A stretch of DNA of 64,000 nucleotides from Gremmenia infestans (Eukaryota > Ascomycota > Leotiomycetes > Helotiales > Hamatocanthoscyphaceae), in NCBI GenBank assembly GCA_032629725.1, contig JAFEVB010000008.1, positions 496,001-560,000 of the forward strand, in the 5' to 3' direction. This document shows, piece after piece, positions 1 through 12,200 of this stretch (position 1 is the stretch's first letter; each line of letters begins with the position of its first letter). The notes beneath the pieces are model-generated. The model saw only the letters and a program-made list of their open reading frames with translations. It was not told the DNA's origin and ran no database searches. The position numbers and the translations under genes are program-made.

Positions 1-235
1 GAACTACTATCTCGGGTCTCGCACACACATTTGAGGGCCTGGTGAAGTTCTTTTTGAGTAAGTACATGCTACATTTCATACCCTGCCCTGTCAAACATTT
101 TGCAGCGATTCTAATTGAGATTGTTCAATAGGCAACATTGTCGTTATTGGTGTTCTTGTTGCTGGTTTCGCTGGGTATACTTATTATCAGCGTAGTCAGG
201 GACGTGCGGTCACTACCAACAAGAAGGTCAGCTAG
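1..235 (+). CDS. C-terminal end of a type I membrane protein with a KKXX tail (partial)
   Basis: Only the last two exons are in the window: 1-57 (frame starting at base 3) and 132-235, split by a 74-bp GTAAGT...AG intron. The visible tail has a short helix, one hydrophobic span (VVIGVLVAGFAGYTYY) and a basic lumen-distal tail ending KKVS at the stop codon. A dilysine at positions -4/-3 from the C-terminus is the classical COPI-binding ER/Golgi retrieval signal of type I membrane proteins. This fits an early secretory pathway protein such as a cargo receptor or lectin of the ERGIC-53/VIP36 type, or another ER-resident glycoprotein. The family cannot be named because the luminal domain lies outside the window. 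The reading across the intron is supported by frame continuity and by the sense of the joined peptide. Confidence 0.7.
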
Positions 236-2301
236 GTGGTTATGGAGTGTATTATTGGGATGTCTTGGGATGTGACCTGGGAAGACTGTAGGATATGATA
301 TGGTGGGTTTGGGATTATGAATTGATGGCGAAATAACGATGGCGGTAAATGGTATGGGCGCGAAAACAGTTTGTTAGCGGAGCAATCGAAATAAAACTGA
401 ATAAAAATTTCAGATACTGTAATGTTGTTCTCCAAACCCTCAGGTGTGCATGTTATTGCCAACATTGTGATAACTGCGAGGGGTTTGACCTGGGTTATGA
501 GAATACGGTTTCTTCAAAGAATCATTCGAACTCGTTTCTGGCGCAAATTCTAAACTATATATTATGGTGGAAGTTGGTGAAACAAGCTTTAAAGCTTCAC
601 ACGCTCCACTGATAAATGTACAGTGTACTGTACTTCTCTTTGGCGAAGATGCTTTGTAACAGCTAGTTCCACAGCCGAACTGGTATCAGATTGTCACATC
701 TCGAAGGGAATAACTCAGAAAAGGCTAACGATTTATAGAGAGCCTATTCGCTGTGCTGCAAATCGGTTACCAGGTGTATATATTAATGATCAAATGGCGT
801 TGAACGAAGAGCTTTGATACAGTATGGCATTCGTGGTTAGTTTGATAATGAAACTTTCCTCGGGGTTGGGAAACGGTCACGTGATTAGTACAGCCTGCAA
901 GCCAAAGGCAGGTAATATTCAGCGCTTACCTATATCAGAAAATGCAAGCCATGGAAGGAGAAGCTTTCCATACGTACGAGGTAGCGAATCCAGAGCCTGG
1001 AATCTAGACTCGGATCGGAACCCCAAGTCCCGTGATATAAGCAGGACCAAGACAATACCCGATCCCGTACCAAATCAATCAAGGCAACCTATTTTGGGGG
1101 GCTGTAAGAAAGCTAACAACAGAACGTGCCAGACAGGACTTTTCAGGACTCGCATAAGTGAAAGCAAAATCCCGAGAGTGGACGTCAATGGATGCCGCGA
1201 CCTAGGTAGTCCTTGATGTAATCTTCACGATGATCTAGAGTAGGTAGGTAGAGCTTTTATTGGATAAATGCACAAGGCAGACTTGCCTTCCTTTGAAGGG
1301 AACGAGCGGAGGCTGATGGCGGGGCCAAGGCTAGGATATTTAGTTATTGTCGAGGGGTGGTGAGGCTGAGCTGGTGTTCCACAGCCACTGTATGAAGGAA
1401 TAGAAGAGTTTGGTTGTTGTTAAAAAGACTCTCGATACTCGTCTCGTAATTGACATTACATGATATAGTAATACCCTTGAATTGATTTCATTTCATATTA
1501 TTGTGTTGATTGTGTTTCGTGTGGCGTTTGTTGCAATCCAAAGCCAAAGCAGATCTGGAACAAAGAGGGAAGGGTTCCGAGTCTTGTCTTTCAGCTTTCG
1601 TTCACATCGCATCAACCCAACCAAATCAAGCCCAACCACACATACCACTTCTCTTTTGTGTGCAGAAAATCAGGACTGGCTGCATTTACTCACTGCACAC
1701 TTTATTGCCCTCGTACAGCACAGAGCTTTTGCCCCAACCCTGGATTGAGTGTACCTACCGTATGCCGTATCAACATCAGCAGCACTACTCGGTACTTTAT
1801 CATTCTTACACGTTATACACTACTTCCCGCCTTCCTTCCTTCCAGCAACCTAGCAATCCATTCCATTGTCCGCGTCCCTGCAGCTTTGATGTTCCTAGTT
1901 CTTGGATCCTTCCATTTCTTCCCTCCGCTCCACCCTCATTCAAGGGTACAGGTATAGGTACGGGCCGGCAAAAGCAGCTCTCCATTTTATCCAGTCACTG
2001 CCAAAGGGAAAAAGGTCCTACAAGTAACTTCACTTGCTTGTGAGGTCCTGTGAATCATATCAGCCCGACCAAACTATTGCTAGCGTTTTGCGTTGGACGT
2101 TGGCTGACAGGACAGAGTAAGAGAGAGTGAGAGATTGAGAGAGGCGACGCCGCCTTTCGTTCCACACCCCAGCACCCCCATCCCTAAAACCAGCCCAATT
2201 CCTCCTTGGGTGCGTCTCACGCATATTTCTGGTTTGGATTACTACATCTCCAGCCCCTCCGCCGCCTTTATCCCCTCGCATTTCCCCCCTCCGTGAGTTC
2301 T
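236..2301. other. Intergenic region and long pyrimidine-rich leader of the Hsp70-like gene
   Basis: This is 2.07 kb without a supportable gene. Open frames at 349-612, 623-817, 824-1216 and 1482-2043 have no recognisable domains and overlap one another. From about 1800 to 2300 the strand is rich in C and T (runs such as cgccttccttccttcc), as is common in promoters and 5' leaders of filamentous fungi. The frame of the downstream gene is open upstream to 2206, but that position is TTG. The first ATG is at 2302. Confidence 0.6.
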
Positions 2302-4733
2302 ATGAATTCTATGAACTCCCGCTTCAAAGGCCTTGGATTCGGCTCCAAACGCAAATCAAGTGCAGTCGTCCCGACACTCGCACAACAACAGGTCCAGAAC
2401 CCCACCTCGCAACCCCAGCTGCTTCCTGGCAGACCCATCCCCAATAATCCCAATCTTGCCGGCGCTCCTACACCCTCAACAGCCTCGTCCTCGACCACCA
2501 GTCTCCCTATGAATCATCCAGGCGCTGGTGGGCGACCGCCGAGCTATACAAATCAGTATTCACCTGCACCAGCTGCCGTCGGTCGCACTCAGAGCCCTTT
2601 AACCACGGGTCTTCCTCGCACGCCTCCCACACAGATGGTCGGCGGCCCTCCTCCGATAAACACAGCTTCTTCAGGATATCCTCCTGGACACCCAGCGCAA
2701 GGTCAAATGGGTGCACCACCACCAGCAGGCGGACCACCGCAATACGGCCCTCCTCAATACGGTGCGCCAGGTGCTCCAGCGGGAAACAGCATGGCGGCTG
2801 CACAATACGCGAACAGAGGTGCCGTCGAGGTCGAAGGAGCTGGCCGGAGTAAGGCGCAACTGATTGTTGGTATCGACTTTGTAAGTCAACAATTGCCCCG
2901 CCCGCGACAGCGATAAGGGTCACTTCTAATCATTTCTAGGGAACCACCTTTTCTGGTGTCGCGTTTGCATTTGCTACGAACACAGAAGCAAAGGAAGATA
3001 TCATTACAGAATGGCCGGGTGCAGGATCCTACACAAAGCAAAAGGTATGCGACCCTACACCACCATGGTCTATGAGATTGCGCTGACAGTGGTAGATTCC
3101 TACAGTATTATACTACGATCAATACCAGAAGGTTGTGGGATGGGGCCCTGATATCGCCGATGCTTTGGCACCAACTGGATACCCCAAGCCAGGTGTGCAA
3201 AAGGTCGAGTGGTTCAAGTTGCAGCTCATGCTTTCTGGTAACACATACATCGACCCTATCAACCTCCCCCCCCTTCCTCCCGGAAAGTCAGAGATCGACG
3301 TGGCGGCAGACTACTTATTCAAACTTCGACAAGCGATGCGAAACCAATTGCAAAAGACGTTGGGCGAGGTGTTCAACAGAGAAGAGCGGAATATCCGGTA
3401 CTATCTTACAGTGCCTGCGATTTGGAACGATGCTGGAAAGGCCGCAACCCGTGCTGCTGCCATTCAAGCTGGGTTCTTACGTGATGAGAACGATAACAGA
3501 CTCACCCTGATTACAGAACCAGAAGCAGCCGCGCTCTTTTGTTCAAAAGCTGGTCTGTTGAATCTAAAGGTACATGACGCCGTGCTGATTGTTGATTGTG
3601 GTGGGGGGACTGTGGATTTGATTGCATACGAGGTCGAAGAAGAGTCACCCTTCACTGTTTCCGAATGTACAGCTGGATCTGGTGACTCTTGCGGATCAAC
3701 AGCCCTGAACCGAAATTTCTCCAACATCCTCCGAACGAAGATCCGAAAGATGAAATTACCGGATGGATCCAAGACAGCAGGCAGAGTCTACGCCAAGTGT
3801 ATCATGGACTTCGAGAACAGAATCAAGGCCGATTTCCGAAACAACAACCAAAAATGGGCTGTTGATGTAGGTATCGAGGCAGAATTCCCAGAAGCTGGTA
3901 TCGAAGAAGGATATATGACATTTACCAATGAGGAAATCCTGCAATGTTTCGAACCCGTGGTCAACCGAATCTTGGAATTGGTCCGGAATCAAATCATCGC
4001 CATCCAAGCTCAAAATCGGACATTACAGAATGTGCTTGTCGTTGGCGGATTCGGCGCCTCAGAGTACCTCTTCCAGCAAATCAAGCTCCACGTGCCTCCG
4101 CAATTCCAAGCCAAAGTTGTCAGACCCATGGACTCTGTCGCTGCTATCGTCAAGGGTGCCGTTACCGCTGGTATCACAGAGCGAGTCGTTACATCCCGTG
4201 TAGCACGTCGCCACTACCTTATGGCTACTCTCCAACCTTTCAAGGAAGGTCATCACCCAGAAGCATACCGCGTGCCTTCATTGGATGGAAAGGATAGGTG
4301 CAAATTCACGCGCCAGATCTTTGTGCAGAAGGGGCAGAGAGTTAAGATTGGAGAGCCAGTCAAGGTGTCGTTTTTCAGACAGGTCGCGCCGGGTGCTACA
4401 CTGATGTATGAGGATATTCTATACGCATGCGACGATGATGTTTGTCCAGAGTATACTAAGGATCCTCGTAAGTCTTCCCTCCCCCATATTCCACCGTTTA
4501 TTCTTCAATCCTGCTAACAAAATCTATCTGCAGGTGTCAAAGAAGTCGTAACCCTTACCTCAGACCTCTCGCGCAAAAACCTAGAAAAAGACTTTGAGCG
4601 CATGGATACCCCGCAAGGAACTTTCTACCGTGTTTACTTTGACATCTACCTCACGCTTGATGGGTCTGAGTTTAACGCCGAGCTTGTTTGTCAAGGTGAG
4701 GTTATGGGAAGGTGCACTAGCAGATTTAAGTAA
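2302..4733 (+). CDS. Hsp70 superfamily (HSPA12-like) ATPase with a proline-rich N-terminal extension
   Basis: Exons are 2302-2880, 2940-3044, 3096-4467 and 4534-4733, giving 751 residues. Residues 1 to about 187 are low-complexity and rich in Pro, Gly, Gln and Ala, probably disordered. An actin-like ATPase domain follows. The phosphate-1 loop IVGIDFGTTFSG is split by intron 1 at residue 193/194. Phosphate-2 is VDCGGGTVDL (about residue 395) and the adenosine motif is VVGGFGASEYL (about 543). The canonical C-terminal substrate domain and EEVD tail of classical Hsp70 are absent, and the C-terminus is a short beta-rich segment. Such divergent Hsp70-like proteins (HSPA12 type) are common in Pezizomycotina, and their clients are mostly unknown. 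The role is inferred as an ATP-dependent chaperone or an actin-fold ATPase in the cytosol. The start is the first ATG in frame; a second ATG lies three codons later. Confidence 0.88.
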
Positions 4734-5787
4734 ATGAACAAAATAAACCTCGAAAGATGGAGACTGCCGAGATTTTCTTACGGGGATGCTCGTTTTCGAC
4801 GAGTGTGGTGGTATTTGGAGGTGAAGTAAGGGAAGTGGATACCAATTTTTTTGTTTGAAGGGTAGGGCAGGGCATAAGATAGATGGGAGGTGATAGGGGG
4901 TTATATATGGAACAGATGTGAAAGTTGAAGTGGAGCGATGAAATTTAGGTAATTGATTGGACGGATGGATGGATGGATAGATGGATAGCTAGGGTGGAGT
5001 GGAGTGATTTATAGGTATTGCGTCAAGTGAAGTAAGGTGGTAGAAAAATGAATGAATGAAGGTCTGATATTATATCATATGATAGGATATGATATAAGTA
5101 TCTATCTGTTTCCGGTTCTTTTTCCATCTTCTTTCGCTGTGCTGTGCTTCTGTGCTGTGCTTGTGGTATGAAAGGTTGGGGAGCTTAAGAGGGGCGGGGA
5201 GGGGGTAAGGCTTGCAAGTGCAATTGAACCGTTCTCTCTTGTTCTGTTCTATTAGTTCTATTTTATTTTATTTTATTCCCGGTGTTTATATATACTCGAG
5301 TATATATGTATATTTGTATAGTATATAGATGGCTGAATAATTAATAAGGGGGTTTCTGGTGCTAAAGGTTTCTATGGAGGGCTTGGTGTAGCACTAAACC
5401 AGTGTCGGGGTCTCATCTTATTTCAATGAAGGCCTGCCCTTAGCCCTATCTTTTTGTATTACTTTTCTACTTTATGCTTCATGGAATGTCGAAAATCCTT
5501 ATATCTGTACATATCAATCATTGAAATATTATCCACTGGTCTCATTTTTGAAGGCCACACGACACGTGTCTAGGCGAGGCTCAAGCCGGTTGATTTGTTG
5601 GTTCTAGCGTAGCTTCGGTGTTGTGTAACCCAGGTGCACTGCCCCATAATTTGCCTGCCTTACATGCCATGGCGCACCCTTATATATTTGGCTTCTTTGC
5701 TGCTGTTTGTTTTTTCTTTCAATGCTTGTACGTCCTCCCGTTGCCTTGAGTCAGTCCAAACATTTTTATTATCATCCACTCTTCCCC
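4734..5787. other. Intergenic region with short simple repeats
   Basis: No gene is supported here. The 3' flank of the Hsp70-like gene contains a GGAT/GATA tetranucleotide run near 4963-4990 and a TTTTA run near 5260-5277. TATA-rich sequence lies at 5288-5330. The 100 bases before 5788 probably hold the leader of the CorA-like gene. Confidence 0.6.
4963..4990. repeat. GGAT/GATA microsatellite
   Basis: This is an imperfect tetranucleotide run (ggatggatggatggatagatggatag) in the 3' flank of the Hsp70-like gene. It lies about 230 bp past the stop codon and is not in any coding frame I support. Confidence 0.8.
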
Positions 5788-7435
5788 ATGTCAGACGACT
5801 CTCCCATTTCATCCTACCGAGAACAAGGCTCGTTGTGGGCTTGGACAGCATGCCGGGATGCTCCTGTCTTCGTGTCTGTTGATGAGGGACCCCATGGCCT
5901 TTCTTGCTACCAGTACGCTCTACCTCAACTTGATCCAGTAATCACCAACACTGCGCTTGAAGAATCAGGGTTGCGGGCTTGGTTGAATGCACCAGCACCT
6001 TTGAATAATGGGACGCAGCCTTGTGGGGGGCACCAAATTCTCCAGATTGATATACAAAAAAGTGGTCGTATATTAATGAAGAGTGAGACATTCGAAGTAG
6101 TGACCAAGGCCTTCGATCTTCCTCCGGTGGAATTTCATCTTCAATCAGAGCGAGCTGGTGGCTGTGGTATGTTCCTTCAAGATGATGGAAGCTTCAGTAA
6201 GGGTCAAATCTCAACTTCAAGAACGAAGCTAATGATTGACTAAGTATTCGTTACTAGAAGGCCAGCAATTTGTGGCTTCACGTCATCGGTCCTCCGTTAC
6301 GACCCTTCTACTAATATCACCAGGGGCTATATGCTCACCTCCCTCAAAGATGGCCATATTCGTGAAAATGTTAAGGATCTACACCATCAATTCCTTGCCT
6401 GCCCTCATCCTCTCCTAATCCCTATCTCGCTCATGGAACTGAGGCTTGAAACTATGACGTTTGGAATCCATGAATGCGGCCGAGATCTGATGGCCATAGA
6501 GCAAGAAATGGGTCTCTCATCATGGCTTGGTGACGAACTGCCGAAGGTCGGAGACTACAATGAGCTTGTAAAGAGTTTGGGTAGATTACATTCAAGATAC
6601 TTGTTATTCCAATGGGGTATCATGGTGGCCAAGCTGGATATCCAGTCTTACTTGAAGAATCTCAAACGTTTGGATACAGATCTGCCTGTTGATTGCCAGC
6701 ACATGTTACGAGCGCAGTCGCTGAGATTAAGTTATCGATTAGAGTATATACTAAGTTGCATTGAGCATGACCTTGTGTCTGGAAACATGGCTACACGGCT
6801 GCAGTCTCAGCAGACCATGGTACGCATGCACCTCACCGACCGTACATCTATGCCAGATGCTGATACGTCGTTCTCATAGCTATTCAACCTTATTGCCCAA
6901 GCGGACACTAACGTCAACATCGGCCTTGCCAAAGATTCCAGAGAGCTTGCTGCCGCCAGCAAACAGGACAGCTCTGCTATGAAAATCATCGCCTTTCTGA
7001 CCACACTCTTCCTGCCTGGGACTTTCGTTGCGGTGAGCTTTCTCTTCCCCACCCTACCATTTCTTCTTCACATACTAAAGTACCCCACAGACATTCTTCG
7101 CAATGCCCCTCTTCAACTGGCAAGCTCCAACCCTCGACCAAGTCACAACACCCCACTACTGGTTCTACTGGGCCATCACCGGCCCCATAACGCTAATCAC
7201 CATGATCATCGTTCTCTCCTGGACAATCTGGCGTGCGAGACAAAATAGGATCATGATTGGCAAAGCTCGGGGCTCGAAGATTTGGGATGCAAGTGAAAGT
7301 GGGAGTGGGAGTGGGAGCTCAGATGCAAGCAGTCTTATGGCAGCAGAAACGGAGATGTCTATGAAAGAGAAGTTAGTGGGTCTTTTGAGGCGGAGGAGGG
7401 GGAAGAATGTGCTACTGAGACGTGGAGGACATTGA
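5788..7435 (+). CDS. CorA-like Mg2+ transporter-type membrane protein
   Basis: Exons are 5788-6196, 6245-6819, 6880-7032 and 7091-7435, giving 493 residues. All junctions are GT-AG and keep frame. Reading through intron 1 at 6197-6244 joins FLQDDGSF to IFVTRRPAICGFT. The large N-terminal part is soluble and helix-rich. Near the C-terminus are two membrane spans: AFLTTLFLPGTFVA running into FFAMPLF (about residues 363-386), and WAITGPITLITMIIVLSWTIW (about 402-424). That two-helix hairpin with the (K/R)IIAxLTxLFLPGTFVA signature is typical of fungal CorA-like proteins. The GMN selectivity tripeptide of true CorA channels is replaced by AMP, as in many fungal relatives, so ion transport is not assured. 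The tail carries a Gly-Ser repeat and a basic end. A longer ATG at 5707 is in frame, but 5788 better fits the family. Confidence 0.82.
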
Positions 7436-8084
7436 CCCTAGTCCATGAGTTGAAAATTTCGTGAGAGGAATACTTTTCTGGGGTGGCAGCCGAAATACAG
7501 GACTGAAAAGCGGGAGACATTGGCAATTTAGCAGTGCATATTTCCAGCACTCGAATATTTTCCAAGGAAAGCGGTCGGGGTTTGTTAAGGTGGATCCAGA
7601 TCAGGCTTCCTTTCCAGACACTGTTAGGAAAGCGTGGACGAATTAGTCGGAGGTAAAGTTCAAAGGGCCGGGGAGAAGTATAGCACGCGGTTTATCCTCT
7701 CTAGGTGGCTATATACGGGATGTTGGAGGAGGCAAAGGAGCTTTAGATGAGAGCGAAGAATCAGCAGATGAAATACTAAATGGAGTATAATCTGAGAGAA
7801 AAAGGGATCTGACTAGTTCCTTCATCTTCAGTGAGGGCTGCTTTCGCCGCGGTGCTATATAGAGTGAGAAGGTAAAGAGGGAAGGGAAGATAGAATGCAA
7901 GGTTATTCCTTCTCTTTTTGATCCTATACTCTCAGCGACTTTTTATAAAAGAGAACGCAAAAACACTATACGAGGTACTTATTTTGGTTCGGATATAAGT
8001 AAGTTCTTATTAGGAAGTATAGTACGCCGCTAGAAGCCACTACAATTTAAGGGGTTATACTATTTATTAGCGAGAACTTCGGTG
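7436..8084. other. Host DNA between the CorA-like gene and the transposon island
   Basis: No gene is seen. Base composition becomes A/T-rich from about 7920 onward. The sequence up to the TA at 8085-8086 is taken as the left flank of the outermost transposon. Confidence 0.55.
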
Positions 8085-8086
8085 TA

Positions 8087-8122
8087 AGAGTAGAGGCTAT
8101 TACTCTCTGTACACCTAAGCAA
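8087..8122. repeat. Left terminal inverted repeat of the Tc1/mariner element
   Basis: It is nearly identical to the reverse complement of 32498-32533. The differences are C/T or G/A transitions. It is preceded by TA at 8085-8086. Confidence 0.85.
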
Positions 8123-8224
8123 GAAACGCGTCGCGTTGCTCCCAGCTACCCTTCTTCTTAAATAATTAATAATAAAATAACCACTTATCTAAACACCTTA
8201 AAATTAATAATAGATAATATTCTT

Positions 8225-8719
8225 TTATTAAGCCCTAATATCCTAAAGCTTGGAAATAAGTAGCTTTCTCCTGCGCGTGCAGTTATCTACGTATTAGGAC
8301 GGCTTAGCTTTTCCCTTAGTAAGATCCGCTAAAAGACTACTGCTTCCCGATTAACTATTAGGGATATCCTACACTAAGAATACTTTTATAGAGGATGCAA
8401 AACCCGACTTTATAAGCCCTATTTAATGTCTATTAGAGAGATCCGCCGCTATATCTGCCATATCGTAAAAGACTAGTCTATATATTATCTTATATTTAAA
8501 TAAGTCTAAATTTAGCTAAGCATTTAAGCCTCTATGCAAACCATCTAATAAGAACTATGCCGCGTAGGCTATTAGCGCTATATTATATGCCTCTAGCTCT
8601 ATATATTATGCAAGCAAGCTAAGAAAAGACTAGGTTTTGTATTAGAGCATAGATAGTAGAGAATATCTAACTATGCTGCTTTTAGGCAAAATAGGAAGCA
8701 AGGAGAGAACTAGAGAAAG
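8225..8719 (+). pseudogene. Tc1/mariner transposase, N-terminal part (RIP-inactivated)
   Basis: Ignoring stop codons, one frame gives a paired helix-turn-helix type DNA-binding region followed by KQAKKRLGF and, after stops at expected Trp codons, a QNRKQGEN-like stretch. This matches the region just before the first catalytic Asp in fungal Tc1-like transposases. The TAG stops fall where Trp (TGG) is expected, as G-to-A changes produce. The frame ends at 8719/8720, where an LTR begins. Confidence 0.7.
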
Positions 8720-8745
8720 TGTTACGAATATAATATATAACTAGG
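8720..8745 (+). repeat. 26-bp stub of a chromovirus LTR start
   Basis: The bases tgttacgaatataatatata and the next six repeat the first 26 bases of the LTR that starts immediately after, at 8746. The stub is less mutated than the other copies: it keeps the TG end, which the others have turned to TA. It is best read as the remaining 5' edge of element P, whose 3' LTR is at 29732-30164. Confidence 0.7.
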
Positions 8746-9239
8746 TATTACGAACGTAATATATAACCAAGGGACCTTAGGCTTAATATCTGGTTCTAAG
8801 ACGTAGAAGAACCTTTAGTAGGGACAGGTTTTTCTTATATAAGCAAAAGACGTTTTCCTAGTATATTAGTTATATAATAGACTAAGAAGGACCGTAGGGA
8901 TCCTTGCGGCCTGTTAGGATCTATTAGGATTATATAATAGACTAAGGAGAACTATAGGGATCCTTGCGGCCCGTTAGGATCTATTAGGATCTAAAGGCAT
9001 AAAGGTTCTATATAAAGCTAGGTTATTATCTATTATATAGAAGCTTTATACTTAACTTAAATAGTATTTTCTAATATACGCTTATTACTTTATACTTTAT
9101 AATAAGCTATACTTCTAAGTATAGCAACTAGTAATCTATTAATAGATACTAATATTAACCTAATAATAACCTAGGTCTAGGGACCTAACTTAAGTTATAA
9201 GACTTACTTTAGCACTATATAAGCTAGGCAATCGTTACA
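8746..9239 (+). repeat. 5' LTR of chromovirus B (494 bp, two-unit type)
   Basis: It starts tattacgaac (TG mutated to TA) and ends cgttaca. It contains two tandem copies of a 60-bp unit starting at 8871 and 8931. The length equals its partner at 14833-15326. Confidence 0.9.
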
Positions 9240-12200
9240 CTTTAAGCACTAGTCTTTTTATTAATAGAATAATATTATCTACTAGATCTACTAAAGAGAA
9301 AAACACTCTAACTTTAACCCTAATATAAACTCCGGCCTTTATACTAGCGCTAGCCTAGACTTTTATAGTATAAAAATAAACTATAATTATTAAGATATCT
9401 AATATATTCTATAAAGATAAAAGCAAGTTAGATAACTTTCTAATCTTAATAAATATCTATATCTTATTTAATTAATACTTGTTTGAAATAAAGGTAGTAA
9501 AGGTTATCTATATAATTAGTTACCTTTAGAGCATAGCTTTTAACTAGGTTAAGACCTATATTAATGATTTTATAGCAAATAAAACCAGTTAGAGGCAAAT
9601 TATAACCGGAGCAAGAACCTTAACCTAGGCTATATTTATAAGCTACGAAGCATTTAAGAAAAATATTTAATAAGTCTTCGGCGACCTTAAATAGTAAAGT
9701 ATAGCTAAATAGAAGCTGCGATAACTAAAGTAAAGCAAGTTAGCCTCTAAGTATATAGCTAGGTTCTAGTAGTATTTAGATATAGTAGAATAAAGCAACC
9801 GCGCTCTAACTAGCTAGTACTATATAGAACTAAAGGACTTTATTAAGAATAAGCTAACTAGAATAGACTAACTAACTAACCTTACTAAAATAATTAAGAA
9901 AGCGGTTAAGATTAATAACCGATTTTTTAAAAAGTCCCTCGAATAAAAAAGGATCTATAACTTTAGTAAACAATTAGAAAAGATAGGATTAATAGAAAAG
10001 AAGGACTAGGGGGACCTAATAGAAATTAATACTACTTACTAAAAACTAAACCCACTTTCTAAGAAGAAATAAAATAAGTAATATTAGAAGAAACTTTATT
10101 TTAAGTATAGATTACCTAGATACTTAGTATTCTCTTATAGGCAGAAGAAAAGAAAAAGACCTTAAAAGAAATAAAATATAAGCGCAGCTATATAAACCTT
10201 AGATATAGTATTATAACCTAACCTTAAGAGATAGAAGTATAGTATATAACTATCTAAATATAAAAGCTAGGAAATAAATATAGAAAAAAAAGCAAGCCTA
10301 TCTTAGGATTCTATAGACTAGCTATCTAATATAGATAAGAAATAGATTATAGCTAGTAATAAACTTTCTATAGGAAACTAGTAGGAATCTAAAGAAGAAA
10401 ATAAACTAGCCTTTAAAAAAAGCTTCTAGCTAGAAATAGAGAAACCTAAAAAAGGCATCTACTATATAGTTATATATTAAGATATATAATAAGTTATCTT
10501 TAAAGCACCCTAGCGGCCTAGGATTATTAAGAGCATTCTAGAAGAAAAAATACTAAAGCTAAGCTTAATTATTAAGCTAGGAGAAGTCTAGGAAATCGCT
10601 AGTAAAAAGTTAAGCAAACGTATTTAAAAGAAAACAACTTTTTCTCTATTTTCTATAAACCTAATAACTTTTGCCTAGTAATATATTAATAATAAAGCAT
10701 AAAGTATATTTGCGCTAAATACTCTATACTAACTAATAAAGTAGAAAAGCAGTTACTAACTATAGAAAAACCAATTTATAGGATATAAGATCCTAGAAGA
10801 AAGATAACTAAAAAGGAAAGTAGCAGCTATAAAAAGCTAAAACTATATAATACTAAATGCTTATACTAAAGGAAAAAAGCTATAGGTTATACTTAACTCT
10901 AGTATATAAAGGAACTTTATCTTACTAGAAACTATAAAGAGGCTTAATATACCTATATAGGAGAAAAAGGAACCCTATCTACTTACTATTATTAATAGAA
11001 TAGCAATTAGAATAAATAAAAAGATAGTTAAGTATAAGACTATACCTATATAGATAACTATTAGAGGTTACTAGAAGGAAATTAGCCTAGATATAATCTG
11101 TATTAAGAATAATTAGGCTATTTTTAGTATTTCTTAGATTAGATAATATAATCTAAAAATTAACTAGAAAACTTATAAGATAAAGTTTACCTAATATAGC
11201 TATATATTAAAATAACTATATAGCTATAGAGAGGTTAGCGCTACCTCCTATAATGCGCTAGGGCATATAATCTAAAGCCTTCTACTAGATAATAAAAAGG
11301 TTAAAAAAGAGATACTAGTATAATATAGGAAGTTCGAATAGATATTTAATAACCTATAAAGTAAAAAGGCTTTACCTAAATATTAACTATAGGACTATAA
11401 GATACTACTTAAGAAAGAATATAAACCTTTTTAGGAACCACTTTACTAGTATAATAAAGAGAAGATAAAACTATAAAAGGAGTATATTAATAAAGCGTTA
11501 TCTAAAGAATAGATAAAAAAGTTATACTCCCTATTAAAAGCGCTAATACTATTTATAAAAAAAAAGACAAACTAGATTAATTTTGTATTAACTACTAAAA
11601 GCTAAATAAGATAACTATAAAAAATTAATACCTACTACTATAGGCAGATAATATATAAAACTGTTTAAGAAAAGCGGTAATCTTTATATAGCTAGATATA
11701 AAGGATATATATTACCTAATCCGTATTATAAAGGGCAAGAAATAGAAAATAGTATTTTAAACTAGATTTAGTTACTATAAGTACTAGGTTATACCGTTTA
11801 GGCTAACTAATGCCCTAGTAATCTATTAAGAAGTTAACTATAATATATTAAGAGCTTTCTTAAATAGGTTTTATATATATTACCTTAATAATATACTAGT
11901 ATATTTAGATAATAAGGAATAGCATATAGGATATATAATATAGGTCTTAGAAGCACTTACGGTAAAGGGATTCCGTCTAAAGCTATCTAAGTATAACTTT
12001 TATATAAAAGAAATTACTTTTCTAAGCTATATAATTACGCTAAGAAAAATCAGCCTAGACCCTAAAAAGGTCTAAGCAATTATTACCTAAGAGATGCTAA
12101 CTATAGTTAAATAAGTATAATTTTTTCTAAGATTTATAAACTTCTACTAAAAGTTTATTAAGTTATATTTAAAAAAGGCTCTACTACTTATAAACCTAAT

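Noticed and set aside
349..1216. Three consecutive open frames of 64-130 codons on the plus strand
   Set aside because: No domains or clear start context were recognised, and they lie in a promoter-like region with overlapping frames on both strands.
2206..2301. Longer N-terminus for the Hsp70-like protein
   Set aside because: The upstream in-frame start is TTG; the first ATG is 2302.
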